64,000 nucleotides of DNA from Phymorhynchus buccinoides. Taxonomy: Eukaryota > Mollusca > Gastropoda > Neogastropoda > Raphitomidae. Under the pieces are notes generated by a model. The model had not been told where the DNA came from. It was given only the letters and a program-made list of their open reading frames with translations, and made no database searches. How positions within the stretch are numbered: position 1 is the stretch's first letter; every line of letters begins with the position of its first letter. This document shows, piece after piece, positions 20,611-31,717 of the stretch. The stretch lies in the NCBI GenBank assembly GCA_017654935.2, contig CM065686.1, forward strand, positions 23,981,495 through 24,045,494, in the 5' to 3' direction. The translations under genes and the position numbers were made by a program.

Positions 20611-20830
20611 AGGGGAAGCCGGGGTAAAAAAAGCCGCATGTGGCGTGTAAAAGCCCACCCAATTATCTCTGAATGAACAAATTTCCCAGTCTCATTTTTT
20701 GCCCCATGAGACGATCGTTAATGTATGCATTCGCTCATGGGCAAATTTGACTGATAAGTTTCTTTTATTTTCATGAGTATACTTGGGTGAGCTTCTTTAC
20801 CCGCCACACGCTTTTTACCCGTCTTCCCCT
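20611..20830. mobile_element. Foldback family F2, copy 2 (~220 bp)
   Basis: Outer ends AGGGGAAGCCGGGGTAAAAA and CTTTTTACCCGTCTTCCCCT are inverted repeats. Inner arms match copy 1 (CCCATGAGACGATCGTTAAT, CTCATGGGCAAATTTGACTG, AATTATCTC). These outer ends define the family's true termini. Confidence 0.8.
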
Positions 20831-21067
20831 CACATTGGAACACGCGTGCTCGCTAAGCATGAGGCCGACCTTTGTTTAGTGATGCGAAGTGCGGAATTGA
20901 CTTTGACTCAGTCCACTTACGTGTGTGTGGGGGGTCGAATGGCTGATCAGAGTGTCCTGAGATAGTTGAAAGGCAATGAACCGCCCGTCAGTGACCGAGT
21001 TAGTATTGGTGTATTGTACTCACTCTGCAAAGCTGAAAGGAAAACAAGCAACTGTGTGACAGGTGTC
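20831..21067. other. Non-coding, no feature seen
   Basis: Short unique stretch between two foldback elements. Confidence 0.4.
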
Positions 21068-21647
21068 TTAAGGAGGCACACCCTGACGGATGAGTTTTTG
21101 CAAGAAACACGTCCAGATCACCAGGAAAACACCCTTACTAGAGATCGCACCTCCTTTGCTCTGGTTTCTCTTAGAAATCAAACCGTCAAATCCGGCTATT
21201 CCTCCAGGTGGCGGTGCGGGAAGGCACTTCTTCAGTGGAAGAGAAGGCACACGTCCCTGTGTGCTCTTTTCTAATGCGGCCTGAGTCGCTTAGACCAAAT
21301 CATGACATTTCCACACGAGCGAAGAGCCTTGTTATTTTGCAGTTCTTACTAAAGGAGGATAGTTGCGCTCACAACGAAGAGGAAATAGTCTCACATTTTA
21401 TTTTTGCATCTAGCACTGTAAAGAAGAAAAAGCTGGCAACCACTCGGTGGCTCTCCACACACTACCCCAGTCCGTAAATGGCTCTCTCTCACGGCACCTC
21501 CGCCCAAGGAGGAATCGCCATTTTGTGACTAGTTTGACTGATTTATAGGAAACCAGAGCAAAGGTGAGTGTTCCGATTCCACGAAAAGGCTGTCTTTTCT
21601 GGTGATCTCGGTGTGGTTTTCCTGCAAAAACTCACTCGTCATTCACT
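21068..21647. mobile_element. Foldback family F1, copy 4 (~580 bp)
   Basis: Left end TTAAGGAGGCACACCCTGACGG, then GAGTTTTTGCAAGAAACACG and AAATCAAACCGTCAAA. The right arm ends CAAAAACTCACTCGTC with the terminal CAGGGTGC lost. It is followed at once by family D. Confidence 0.8.
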
Positions 21648-21649
21648 GA

Positions 21650-22015
21650 ATCGAAATAGGAATTGTTCGAAAATGATCAAGGGTAGTAATTTCATGTGTG
21701 TGGAGTGATCTTGCCGTAATTCAATCGGTCAAACAGGGAAGGTACTCTACACAGGGCGTGTCGTCCTTCTGTGTTTTGATCGTCAGGGGTCAATACAGCC
21801 ACTTAGGAACACAGTGCGTCGGCTTCTACTGTGAGTCATATTATCTTGTTACGGGAGTCACATATTTGCAGTTTCTGATGCAGTATTGTCTCGCCGACTG
21901 CCACACCCTCATTCTTCCCTAACCAAACAATGTGTGCAGTCGCCGACATACGCATCCTCGGTTTCAAGCTTCGACGCCTTGTGGCTATGTTATTTGACCG
22001 AGATGTCAAATTAAT
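21650..22015 (+). repeat. Dispersed repeat family D, split copy, left part
   Basis: GAAATAGGAATTGTTCGAAA ... TCAATCGGTCAAACA ... CGGTTTCAAGCTTCGACGCC ... TTTGACCGAGATGTCAAA, parallel to 14970-15340. Confidence 0.7.
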
Positions 22016-22672
22016 GCTTCCAGCTGAAAATATTACACAGATGCTTTAGGCACAAATATTATTTAAAAGAATTGGATAAAAAAAACGACGATACAATTAA
22101 TTTCTGTTGCTTAGAAAAGATAGTATTGACCACATATCTGGAAATGCAAATGTGGCACATTTTTTCTTGGAATGCAATCACTGATTTTTTAAGAAAACTG
22201 TACTAATGCAACAATCTTGTCTTAATGATCTATTATACTAATGGCTATGATACAGATATAGAATCGTCTACGGGTTTTCATTTCATTCTACTGTTGCTAA
22301 CAGTATATTTATATACATGTAAATGAATGATACCGCCCAAGACACTTTAGTTTTTGAAAAACGACATTACTCGATATAATTGAGAAAAATACATGCAACA
22401 AATAAGCATGAACATCACGTTTGTTTTTAATGGGCAGCATATGTGCCACCTTTGTTGATTCTAATTTGTTTTTCTTCCACCCTCCCCATCTGTATTATCA
22501 CCTGAGCTTCACCAGACCAGATTTTGCCATATTTATGATATCTGTAAAATATACGTATATTATTACATTTTCAATGTACTTGCATGCTGTAATGTTAGGC
22601 CATCATATTGTGCAAATGGATACTAAAAAACGAAAAAAAGAAGAATAAAAAAAAGAAGGTATTTGACGCGTG
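22016..22672 (+). mobile_element. AT-rich insertion inside family D, possible non-LTR retroposon 3' fragment
   Basis: Relative to the uninterrupted copy at 14970-15412, about 655 bp is inserted here. The insert is AT-rich and ends in an A-rich tail (22624-22659), and 'gtcaaa'/'tatttgac' sequences lie at its edges. In one plus-strand frame around 22150-22200 a stretch reads NVAHFFLECN, which recalls the His-x-Phe-Phe-x-Glu-Cys end of LINE reverse transcriptases. That resemblance is short and interrupted by stops, so it is only suggestive. Confidence 0.4.
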
Positions 22673-22679
22673 AGTATGG

Positions 22680-22748
22680 AGGTAAACAACGCTAATTTTT
22701 CACGAAGTGCTCTCCCCTAGTTTTTTTTCTCCCGAAACTCGTCTATTA
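22680..22748 (+). repeat. Family D, split copy, right part
   Basis: GTAAACAACGCTAATTTTTC, ACGAAGTGCTCTCCCCTAG and CTCGTCTATTAG match 15337-15402. Confidence 0.7.
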
Positions 22749-22937
22749 GTCCTGAGGGTCTGATATATATAAGGCCGCTGTTGGAATCGACGAACCTCTG
22801 ATAGCGTCACCAGTCACCTTGGTAGGCTTGCTTGGTAGTCTTGTAGTTATCTCATATGGCGCTTATTATTAGTCATTTGATAATTGGAGGTGAGCGAACT
22901 AATATACACGTAGTGCATACAACCGGAACATCATGTG

Positions 22938-23226
22938 GAAAGTGGCGAGTGGATTAAGACGTTCGCCTGCCACAGATGGTACTGCGTGACGCAACGGGTG
23001 AGTGACACCGGGTTCGATCCCGGCCATCGCCCTTATCTTTCTTAGTTTCGACACGAAATCAGACCGACGTCCGAGTCGCTTCGGTGGACAGACTTAAAGC
23101 TAGTCTGACCCGTGTGCTTTTTACGCACGTAAAGTCCCACGGTGCAGTCTGAAAATCGGTAGAGCAGGGGAAATCCCACTAGCCTGGGATGGCAAATTGG
23201 TAAGCTAGGTCTCCAGTCTGCCCATA
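22938..23226 (+). mobile_element. tRNA-derived SINE
   Basis: A tRNA-like head carries an A box (TGGCGAGTGG at 22943-22952) and a B box (GGTTCGATCC at 23011-23020), both close to the RNA polymerase III consensus. The ~58-nt gap between them suggests a parent with a long variable arm (Ser or Leu class). An anticodon stem cannot be folded cleanly, so this is not a functional tRNA. The tRNA-unrelated body follows (ACGAAATCAGACCGACGTCC, GTGCTTTTTACGCACGTAAA, GTCCCACGGTGCAGTCTG, CTAGCCTGGGATGGCAAATT), ending about 23226 before CA/C-rich sequence. The head is intact enough to have been a pol III promoter. Confidence 0.8.
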
Positions 23227-24092
23227 CCCCATCTCACCTACCCCCACCCCACCCCAAAAAAAACAATGAAGAAACTGTATGTGAGGGTAGGGGGGGGGTA
23301 GGCGTGCATGCGGCTTGGCGGTCGAGCGGTGTCGCTGCGTCCCGGGTAGAGCAGCCCGAATTTCACAGAGATTGGTCCTCTGTGTCTTTGAATATCGCAA
23401 ATACCAAAAATAATTATTTTGTAACCTCGTGTTGAATAAAACGTTTCCTGGTTTTGAGCAATGTGTGTAGAATGCGCTTGTGGTCCCAATATCGTTTCAA
23501 CACATTCGTTTAGAATGTCCATATATTATCATTTTTATACAAACGAACTGGATACAGTGGCACACAGTGGAACTTAACAGATGTATTTTACAAAGTCCTG
23601 AATGTCAAAATTGCTAGCAAGTCTTACCCAGCTCTGGAATTGCAAGATTACTATAGTTCATGAGTTAATTAACTTTAATTTCGTTTTCTTTGTTTATTTC
23701 ATGAGTCTGCGAAAGAATTGGGGAATAGTGATATTTCCCCCTTTCCCCCGTGTACATTCTTCATGTTTCTGTAGTTTTTGAGATATTAGTTTAATCCCAG
23801 CTTTGAAAATAGCCACCGGCAAGGAGATAACAAGGTAAGCTAGCCCATAAACATGTACGCAGTAGCCACACTTAACTTGAAAGGTCTAACGCGAGCACAC
23901 AGAACAGTGTTGCACCTGTACACTATTTTCGACTTATGCGTACCGAAGAAAGGCGACCCCAAAAAGTTTTTACAAAAAATAACAGATTTTGTTATAATCT
24001 GTCTTAATTCTAAAAGACTGGTCAAATGATATGGGTAAAACTCGTTGGTCTCAGTTTAGTTATGACCTCTGCAACTATGCCTCTTTACACCG
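23227..24092. other. Non-coding, no feature seen
   Basis: Contains C/A-rich 23240-23265 and a G-run at 23290-23298. The remainder is AT-rich without a gene. Confidence 0.45.
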
Positions 24093-24830
24093 CGCATTCA
24101 CACATACACCACAGTACATGCACACATACACACACAGACATGCACACATACACAGACACAGACAACACACATACACACACATCACATTTACACACCATTT
24201 AAACAAGCAACACACAGACACAACCACAGACACACACACAACACGACACACACACCTTACACATGCACACATTTTACACCGCACACAGACACACACACGA
24301 CACTATACACACACACCCAGACACCGACCCAACAAGCACAGACACACACACGGACACATACACACACAGCACAAACACACACTTACACATGCACACATTT
24401 AAACCGCAGCACAGACACCACACAGACACATACCACACACACATACACAGAACACACACCGACACACACACAGACACGACACACACACACACCACACACT
24501 TACACATCCACACATTTAACACGCACACAGACCACACACAGACACATACACCAGACACACACACACACCACACACGCACACACACACAGACACATCCACA
24601 GACACAGACACAGACACATGACACACAGACACACACCTTACACATGCACACATTTAAACACGCACGCAGGCACGCACACGCACAAACCACCCACACACAC
24701 ACACCCACACAACACCACACACACAACCACCACGCCACACAGAGACAGAGAGCGAGACACACACACAACAGCAGAAAGAAAGAGACAGACAGACTAGACA
24801 GAGACAGAAACAGAAACTACAGTCGCCCGT
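24093..24830. repeat. CA-rich cryptic repeat with longer-period units
   Basis: About 700 bp of ACACAC broken by G/T. The phrase CTTACACATGCACACATTTA recurs at about 24253, 24383, 24503 and 24637, about 120-134 bp apart, giving a higher-order unit inside the CA tract. His/Thr- and Cys/Val-rich frames are artefacts. Confidence 0.9.
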
Positions 24831-25009
24831 CTGTTTTCTAAGTACCCCAACTTTTAATAAAATTGAGAAGAGGAATGAGATTGATAAATTGTAAATTCCA
24901 TTATTATTTAATTATTATTAAATAAGAATGTAAATTCAACGCAGACAGACTAGATAGATCGATAGATATGATAGGGAAGATAAGAGAGTAAGCCAGAGAC
25001 AGAGAAAGA
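24831..25009. other. Non-coding AT-rich spacer
   Basis: No gene or recognised repeat beyond short GATA/TAGA words. Confidence 0.4.
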
Positions 25010-25120
25010 CATGGAGAGAGAGAGGGAGATGAGAGAGAGAGAGAGGAGTAGAGAGAGAGAGATAGAGAGGAGAGAGAGAGGAGGAGAGAGAGAGAGAGCG
25101 AGAGAGCGAGCGAGCGGGAG
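25010..25120. repeat. GA microsatellite
   Basis: Interrupted GA repeats with GAGC at the end. Confidence 0.95.
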
Positions 25121-25425
25121 AAGCGCATTCATTGCTTTGAGAGGCGAGAGAAATGTACGATCATATTTTTCCTCTCAAAAAGTCACAACAATCACAAAGA
25201 AAAACAGAATTAATCTACATTCTGTTTTTTTCTGACAAATTTGAATGCTTAAAAAAACAGAGACAGAAAGATGAAGTGTGTTCAATAACCCGCGTTATCC
25301 CTTCAATGCTTCATTGCTGTTGCCCTTAAAATAGAAGATAGAAAATAAAAAAAAAATTCACACTGCCGAAAGAAAGAAACAAAACTATTTAGCATAGCGT
25401 AATTTGTTTATTTCTTATCCTTACG
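25121..25425. other. Non-coding AT-rich spacer
   Basis: Nothing recognised. Confidence 0.4.
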
Positions 25426-25845
25426 AACGAGGAACGAAGGAACGAACGAACGAAGCAACAACCACGCAACCACAACACCAACACACCACACACCAACCAA
25501 CCAACCAACACACCACTACACCCCAAACCCCCAACCAACCAACCAACCAATCAAACCCCACACACACCAACACACAACACACCAACCAACCAACCAACAC
25601 ACCAACAACCACACCACCACAACCACCAAACCGAACCAATCACACCAGACCAACCACCAACACACCAACACACTCAACACACCAACACACCATCCACCAA
25701 CACCTACCAACCAACCACACACCAACACCCCAACCACAACCACCAACCACCAGCCAACTACACAACCGAACCACCACCAACCACCGAACCACAACAATCC
25801 AAACAACCAAAAAGCAACAAAAACAACAACAACCAACAAGAACTA
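25426..25845. repeat. CCAA/CACCAA low-complexity tract
   Basis: GAAC repeats (25428-25450) pass into CCAA, CAACA and ACCACC words with almost no G or T for 400 bp. Thr/Pro/Asn- and Gly/Val/Trp-rich frames are artefacts. This tract is depleted in G and T, so it is not the same phenomenon as the T-depleted block further right. Confidence 0.9.
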
Positions 25846-26049
25846 CGAAACACTAGTAACGCATGATCCTTTGAACGCAATTAACTCATTTTAAATAAAC
25901 GAAATCGTAAAGGTTTTTATCCTTCAAACAATGCTAATATTACTGGGTCTATGCTTACGAACAAAAACTAAACTGTATGTTTTTTGGGTTTCTTTCCCTG
26001 TTTTGGGGGCAGCTTATATTTTTGTATACGATATAACTACACAGACTGT

Positions 26050-26365
26050 CTCTCCATCTCCTCTCTGCCTCTCTCTCTGTCTCTCTCTCTCATCCCTGTT
26101 TCTCTCGGTCGCTGTCTCTCCTACTCATTCTCTCTCACCCCGAGCTACTCTCTCTCTCTCTCTCGAGTCTCTCTCTCCCTCTCTCCTCACCTCTCACTTC
26201 TCTCTCGCTCTCTCTCATCTCATCAGCTTCTCCTCTCTCTCTCTCTCTCTCCACTGCTCCCCTTCTTCTCGTGTTCTCTCCATCCAACCTCTAACCCGTG
26301 CCCCCCTCAACCATCCAGTCTCGTCATCGTCTTTCTCTCGTCTCCCTCATTCTCTCCTCTCTCTA
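26050..26365. repeat. TC microsatellite with interruptions
   Basis: Degenerate CTCTCT tract. Leu/Ser-rich frames are artefacts. Confidence 0.9.
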
Positions 26366-26689
26366 ATATTATAACCCCCCTTCGCTGTTCAAACCAACAA
26401 CCATAGCTTCAGCTACTGAAAATAAATCTCTGATATCCGTTTAGCATTTTATGTCGAACAAACATTTAGAATCCGGGAGATGCACGTAAATGGTGGTAAA
26501 GATTATAGTGTTTTACCTGAGATTCTATGTATAATGTATGCATGAAGTTATGAACTACGTATATGCTCAGGTTGTTATGTGTGTATGATAATGTGTTGTT
26601 AATTAGACTACTAACTCTGCTTTGTGTTTATAGCTTTTGTACACACTCAAATTGACATGGGCCCATGGCCTAATCATTAAACCATTTCA
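26366..26689. other. Non-coding AT-rich spacer
   Basis: No gene seen. Confidence 0.4.
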
Positions 26690-27495
26690 GCCGTTCAGCG
26701 TTCTCGTCTCTCTCTCCTAATCTCCTCTCAACTCTACCTCCGGGCTCTCTCTCTCTCAATGCTCTCTCTGCTCTCTCTTCGATTCTCTCATTCTCTCTCT
26801 TCTCTCTCACTCTCTCTTCGTCTCCTCTGCTGCTCTCTCTCTCGTTCTCGGTCTCTACTCTCACTCTCTCTCTCCTCTCTCTCTACACTCGCCTCTTCCT
26901 TCTCTTCCTCCTTCTCATACGATTGCTAGAAGAAGACTCCTCTCTCTCTTGTCTCGATCTCTCTCTCATCAATCTCTCGTCCACCCAGTCAATCTGGCGT
27001 CTTCTGATCGTCTCTCGCTCTCTACTTTCAAGACAGATTGTATGCGACAATATGTGCATGGCATCTGCCTAAAGTCCTTTATCCTTGTCAAATAGCAGTG
27101 TTTTTCCAGTGTCCGAGTCTCGTCTCGATCTCTACTTCGTCTCCACGAGAAAGGCGGGGGGCGGTCGTCGTCGGTGCGGGGGTGGGATTAGGCAAGAGAG
27201 AGGGGTCTGGAGGGGGTGGTCTCTCGATCATCGGGGCATATGCTACTTCTGGCAGAGCCAGAGTGCATGCGCTCTTCTCGTCTCTCATCCTCATCTCTCT
27301 CTCTCTCCAACAAGCTCAAATCTCTCTCGCTCTCTCTCTCACTCTCTCTCTCTCTCACCTCTCTCTCTCTCTCGTCATCCTCATCTTCTCTTTCAAGGAC
27401 AGAATTTGTACGAAATAGGCATCTGCCTAAAATCTTTATTTCCTTGTCAAATAAAGTGTTCCAGTGGTCCAGTCTCTCTCCTCTCGTCCTCTCCG
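26690..27495. repeat. TC-rich region with a duplicated ~90-bp unique block
   Basis: TC microsatellites at 26700-26905, 26937-27030, 27290-27380 and 27470-27495. The blocks at about 27028-27120 and 27393-27480 match each other (GGCATCTGCCTAAAGTCCTT/AAATCTT, CCTTGTCAAATA, CCAGTG.TCC.GTCTC), so there is a ~370-bp tandem unit of unique sequence plus TC tract. The second unit runs into the gap. Confidence 0.75.
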
Positions 27496-27995
27496 NNNNN
27501 NNNNNNNNNNNNNNNNNNNNNNNNNNNNNNNNNNNNNNNNNNNNNNNNNNNNNNNNNNNNNNNNNNNNNNNNNNNNNNNNNNNNNNNNNNNNNNNNNNNN
27601 NNNNNNNNNNNNNNNNNNNNNNNNNNNNNNNNNNNNNNNNNNNNNNNNNNNNNNNNNNNNNNNNNNNNNNNNNNNNNNNNNNNNNNNNNNNNNNNNNNNN
27701 NNNNNNNNNNNNNNNNNNNNNNNNNNNNNNNNNNNNNNNNNNNNNNNNNNNNNNNNNNNNNNNNNNNNNNNNNNNNNNNNNNNNNNNNNNNNNNNNNNNN
27801 NNNNNNNNNNNNNNNNNNNNNNNNNNNNNNNNNNNNNNNNNNNNNNNNNNNNNNNNNNNNNNNNNNNNNNNNNNNNNNNNNNNNNNNNNNNNNNNNNNNN
27901 NNNNNNNNNNNNNNNNNNNNNNNNNNNNNNNNNNNNNNNNNNNNNNNNNNNNNNNNNNNNNNNNNNNNNNNNNNNNNNNNNNNNNNNNNNNNNNN
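27496..27995. other. Assembly gap of 500 N
   Basis: Exactly 500 N preceded by a TC-repeat unit. Composition changes within a kilobase on the right side. Confidence 0.99.
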
Positions 27996-30900
27996 GGACA
28001 GGGGTCTTTTGAATCACCTGACGAAACTGGTTGGATTGTTTGTCTGGGGTCTGAGGAAGGGAGAAAAAGGCCGGTGGGCACAGGAAGTACAGGGTGGAAG
28101 GGTGGGACTGGTGCATATGGCGGGTTGATCATTAAAAGGACAAGCGGCCGTGTATGAGGGAACCGAGGGGAAAGAAGCCGATTGAAAAATGGGGGGAAAA
28201 AGACCAGGTGAGGGGGAAGAAAAAAGTTTTGATTACGTCGGTGGTGGGGAGGGGGGGGCACCAGATGATTAGTGTCCATGCGGTTGCGGGTGAGCAGGTT
28301 GACAGATCGAGCATTCCACCTGTGCACAGCAATTCCGGGCGAGTTTTGGGATCGGTGTCGACCACGAGGGAGGGAGAGGGATACTCCGACCCTCCACAAA
28401 AGCAAACGGACAAAGGAAGTGCACTCAATCGGGGGGGATAAAAAGAATTTACATACAGCTGAAGAGGGCTGGGGGGGACGGGAGATAACCAGCATATCAG
28501 GGGCAAAGGGAACACAAATTAAAATGCAAAGGGAGGTTATTGCCAATGAGATTGGGTAGGGCCAGTTTTGTAATCTATACCAGCGGCTCCCAAAGAGCAT
28601 GCCACCAATGTGCTCCAAGGCCAAGGTGTGTTTAGCAGATTTTGGGTGGATGAAAAAAACCAGAATTAAAGGAGATCGTGGGATGGGGGAAGAGGGGGGC
28701 CAGAAATGAGAACCGAAGGAGCAGCCGTAATAATCACTGTGGGATGGCTCTGGGAGCGGGCGGCTAGGTGCGTGAAGAACAAGCCTCCAGGAACAGGAGA
28801 GCGGAGCAGGGGCGACAAGGCGAGAAAGAGAGGGAGGGGGAGAGGCGGATAAGAGGCACAGAGCAGGCGAACGAGCAGAAGGGGGGGGGGGGGCGGGGCC
28901 AGGGGCGAGGTGAGATGGGGGGAGAGGGGAACCGTGAGAGCCGGGGGGGCAAAACGGATGGGGCAGGACACTGGTCACGATAGAGGAACGGAGACGTGTT
29001 GCTCATCTGGCCAGGGGACGGAGGCACGCCGAAGCAGACGGGGCAGGGGGGGAAGAAACTCGGTCAGGAAAGAGCGGGCGCGGGGGCGGGCGACTGGCGG
29101 CGGGCGGCGCCGGGGCCGGAGGCGGGTCTGGAAGTTATCAAAGCTAGCGACAACGACCAGGAAAAGGCGCGCGCGCGCGCGGATCGCGGGGGCGGCGGCG
29201 CGCGCGCGGGCGCTCGCTCGCGCCGGGGGGCGGGCCAGGGTGCAGGGACCCTACTGCTGGTGGCTGCGGGACAACATGTGGAGCGGCGAGCCGCCCGCCC
29301 ACCGTGGGCCGCAAACGGTCGGGGGAGGCCTAGCGAAGCGGGCCGGCGGCAAGAAGTGGGCATGCAAGGGAGGGGTAGGTGGGGGCTCATACGGATGTCG
29401 GATAACGGCCTGGGGGGTAGCATACTGGAAGGGAAAAAGAGGGCGCGGGGGGAGGGGAACGGGTGGGGGGCCAGACGGGGGGCCCGCGCCCACCCCACCC
29501 ACCCTGAGCGCCCGACCACAAGAGTCTGGGCTCGCCGCCACAACTGGGGAGCGCTGCGAGACGACACCCACCCCAGCACTGGCAAAAAGGACGAAACAAA
29601 GACTCTATCAAGCTCTATGCCGACGGAAAGAATGGTACGGGGCGAGGACGGGCCCAAGAGAAAGGCGCAGGGGGGAGGAAGGAAGGGACAGGGAAGGGAG
29701 ACAGCGGGCACAGGGGGGGGGGCGCTGGTGCCGGGGCCGGTGCGACTCGGGCAGGGGACACGGAGGGCAGAGGTGGAAGTGACCAGAACAGGGCGGGGGG
29801 GGGAGGCGAAAAAAAATGCAGCACAAGCGAGTGGCGGTTTTAACGGGGGGGGCGATCGGAGGGAGAAAGCAGGAATAAGTGACAAGCGGATCAAGCAAAC
29901 TGGCTCGTCGACAGGGGAAACGGTCGTCGCGTGACGCGCGGGCGGGGGAACCGGGGGGGACAAAAGGGAGGGGGGGGTGCGCACAAGGGCGGAGCAAGGC
30001 ACACGGGGAGAGGGGGGGGCGACAGAACCACCCACCGGGTGTAAACAACCACACAAGGGGAACCGCGGGCGCAGCATAAGAGAGCGGAACTGAAAGGAGA
30101 CGAAAAAGGCAGGTGCGCAGGCGGCACATGGGGCATGGGGGAGAAGCGCGGCACGACCACGGACACAAAAGGGAAGCAGCGGGGCACGGGCCGACGAGGC
30201 AGCAAGACCGACCCCCCCCCCCCAAACCACCACACACACCATACAGACCTAAGGGGCCGCGACACGACGCAAGGTAATCCAATGCGAGGCGAGGGGACAC
30301 GGGCAGGGGCGCAGAAAGGCACGGCCGATGAAGGAAGCCTACGGGGGGGGGCACGACAGGGGAACCCGACACACCTGAGGAAGACAGAGGTCGCGAGCAC
30401 ACGGAGGAGGCCGGAGTGGAAGAGGGAGAGAAAATAGTAGAAGGATTGTGAGGGGACGATTGCCGGATCCCCCGCAAGAAGCACAAGGAGCGCAGGGGGA
30501 GAGAAGCGAAAGAGGGACAAAATTTGCTGCCTACATGCACATTTATGATAATTTACATGACACAAGGAACGGGGCAAGGACAACCTACATAGATAAACAC
30601 CACACACACACACACACACACAAAGACCACACACACGCACACCACCACCACCAACCAGAAGTCTGCAAAACGTGTAACATGCAACCAGAGGCAGGGAACG
30701 GTCGCCCCAAAGCGTGTCAATTGGGGATCGGGCATGTGTTTTGTTTAAGGCCATTATTGTATTAAATTTCTCCGCTCGCTCCGTCTTCTTCGTGGGCGCG
30801 CCGTAGGCACCACGGCATCCGCTGAAGATTCGCTTGCACTTTAGGGGTTTCGAAAAGAAGAAAATACGGTCAGCAAAGATAGGGTAGATAGTGAGATAGA

Positions 30901-31644
30901 TGAATATTATGGGAAAATGAGCCAAGATAGTCAGGATTTGTATTATTACCTTTACATATATAGCACCCGATATCATAAGAATATAATCTCCGTTGCTATA
31001 TCATGTAAAGGATAATAATTTTGTGAATATATTATAACTGTAAGGAAATCAATTGATATATTTCTCTCTCTTGTTCCTCCCCCCCCACCCCCCCCCCCTT
31101 CGCTCAAGTAGCCCTAAACAAGAACCACAACACTCATATGGCATTCATGTATCATGTGAATTAGTATATCTCATGGGTAGCAAATATTTTTTTTAAGTCA
31201 GAGCCGTAGTAATATAATGTGAAATATATGTTTTTAAAGTATCTTTTAACAGAATAGATTATACCTCGATTTTACGTAATAATATTGTGAACAGAAGAAT
31301 GATGTCCCGTGGGGTCACAGAGCGCACGAACACTAGTCCTCAGGGTGAAAAAAAAAACCAAGCAACACGGGTGGGTGAGGTGTGACAGGAAGATTTAATT
31401 ACACAATACGTCGGGGCCAGACCGGCAAAGGGGCAAAAGAAAAGGAAAAAAAGCAGGTAGAAAACGAAAACAAAAACAAAAATCCTCAAAACATGAACAG
31501 AGTCACGTAAAATAGGAAAGAACAGGGCTCACTCAAAGAGAGAATGTGAAGCAACAAGACGTCTCACGTGGACATACAAAAGTGTTAAAAAAAGAGAGAG
31601 AAGAAGAAAGAAGAAAAGGGGTTCTGCCATCGGTGAAGGCGGGT

Positions 31645-31716
<72 letters not shown>
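31645..31716. repeat. Poly-G run of 72
   Basis: 72 uninterrupted G, preceded by GGGT. Exceptionally long for genomic DNA, and it fits a 'no signal called as G' or slippage artefact in the same compromised block. Confidence 0.9.

Positions 31717-31717
<1 letters not shown>

Noticed and set aside
22941..23026. A functional tRNA gene
   Set aside because: A and B boxes are present but no clean anticodon arm or acceptor stem can be paired, and a SINE body follows directly.
25426..25845. The same artefact as the T-depleted block
   Set aside because: Here both G and T are rare and the sequence is plainly CCAA/CAACA simple repeat, so it is ordinary low complexity.
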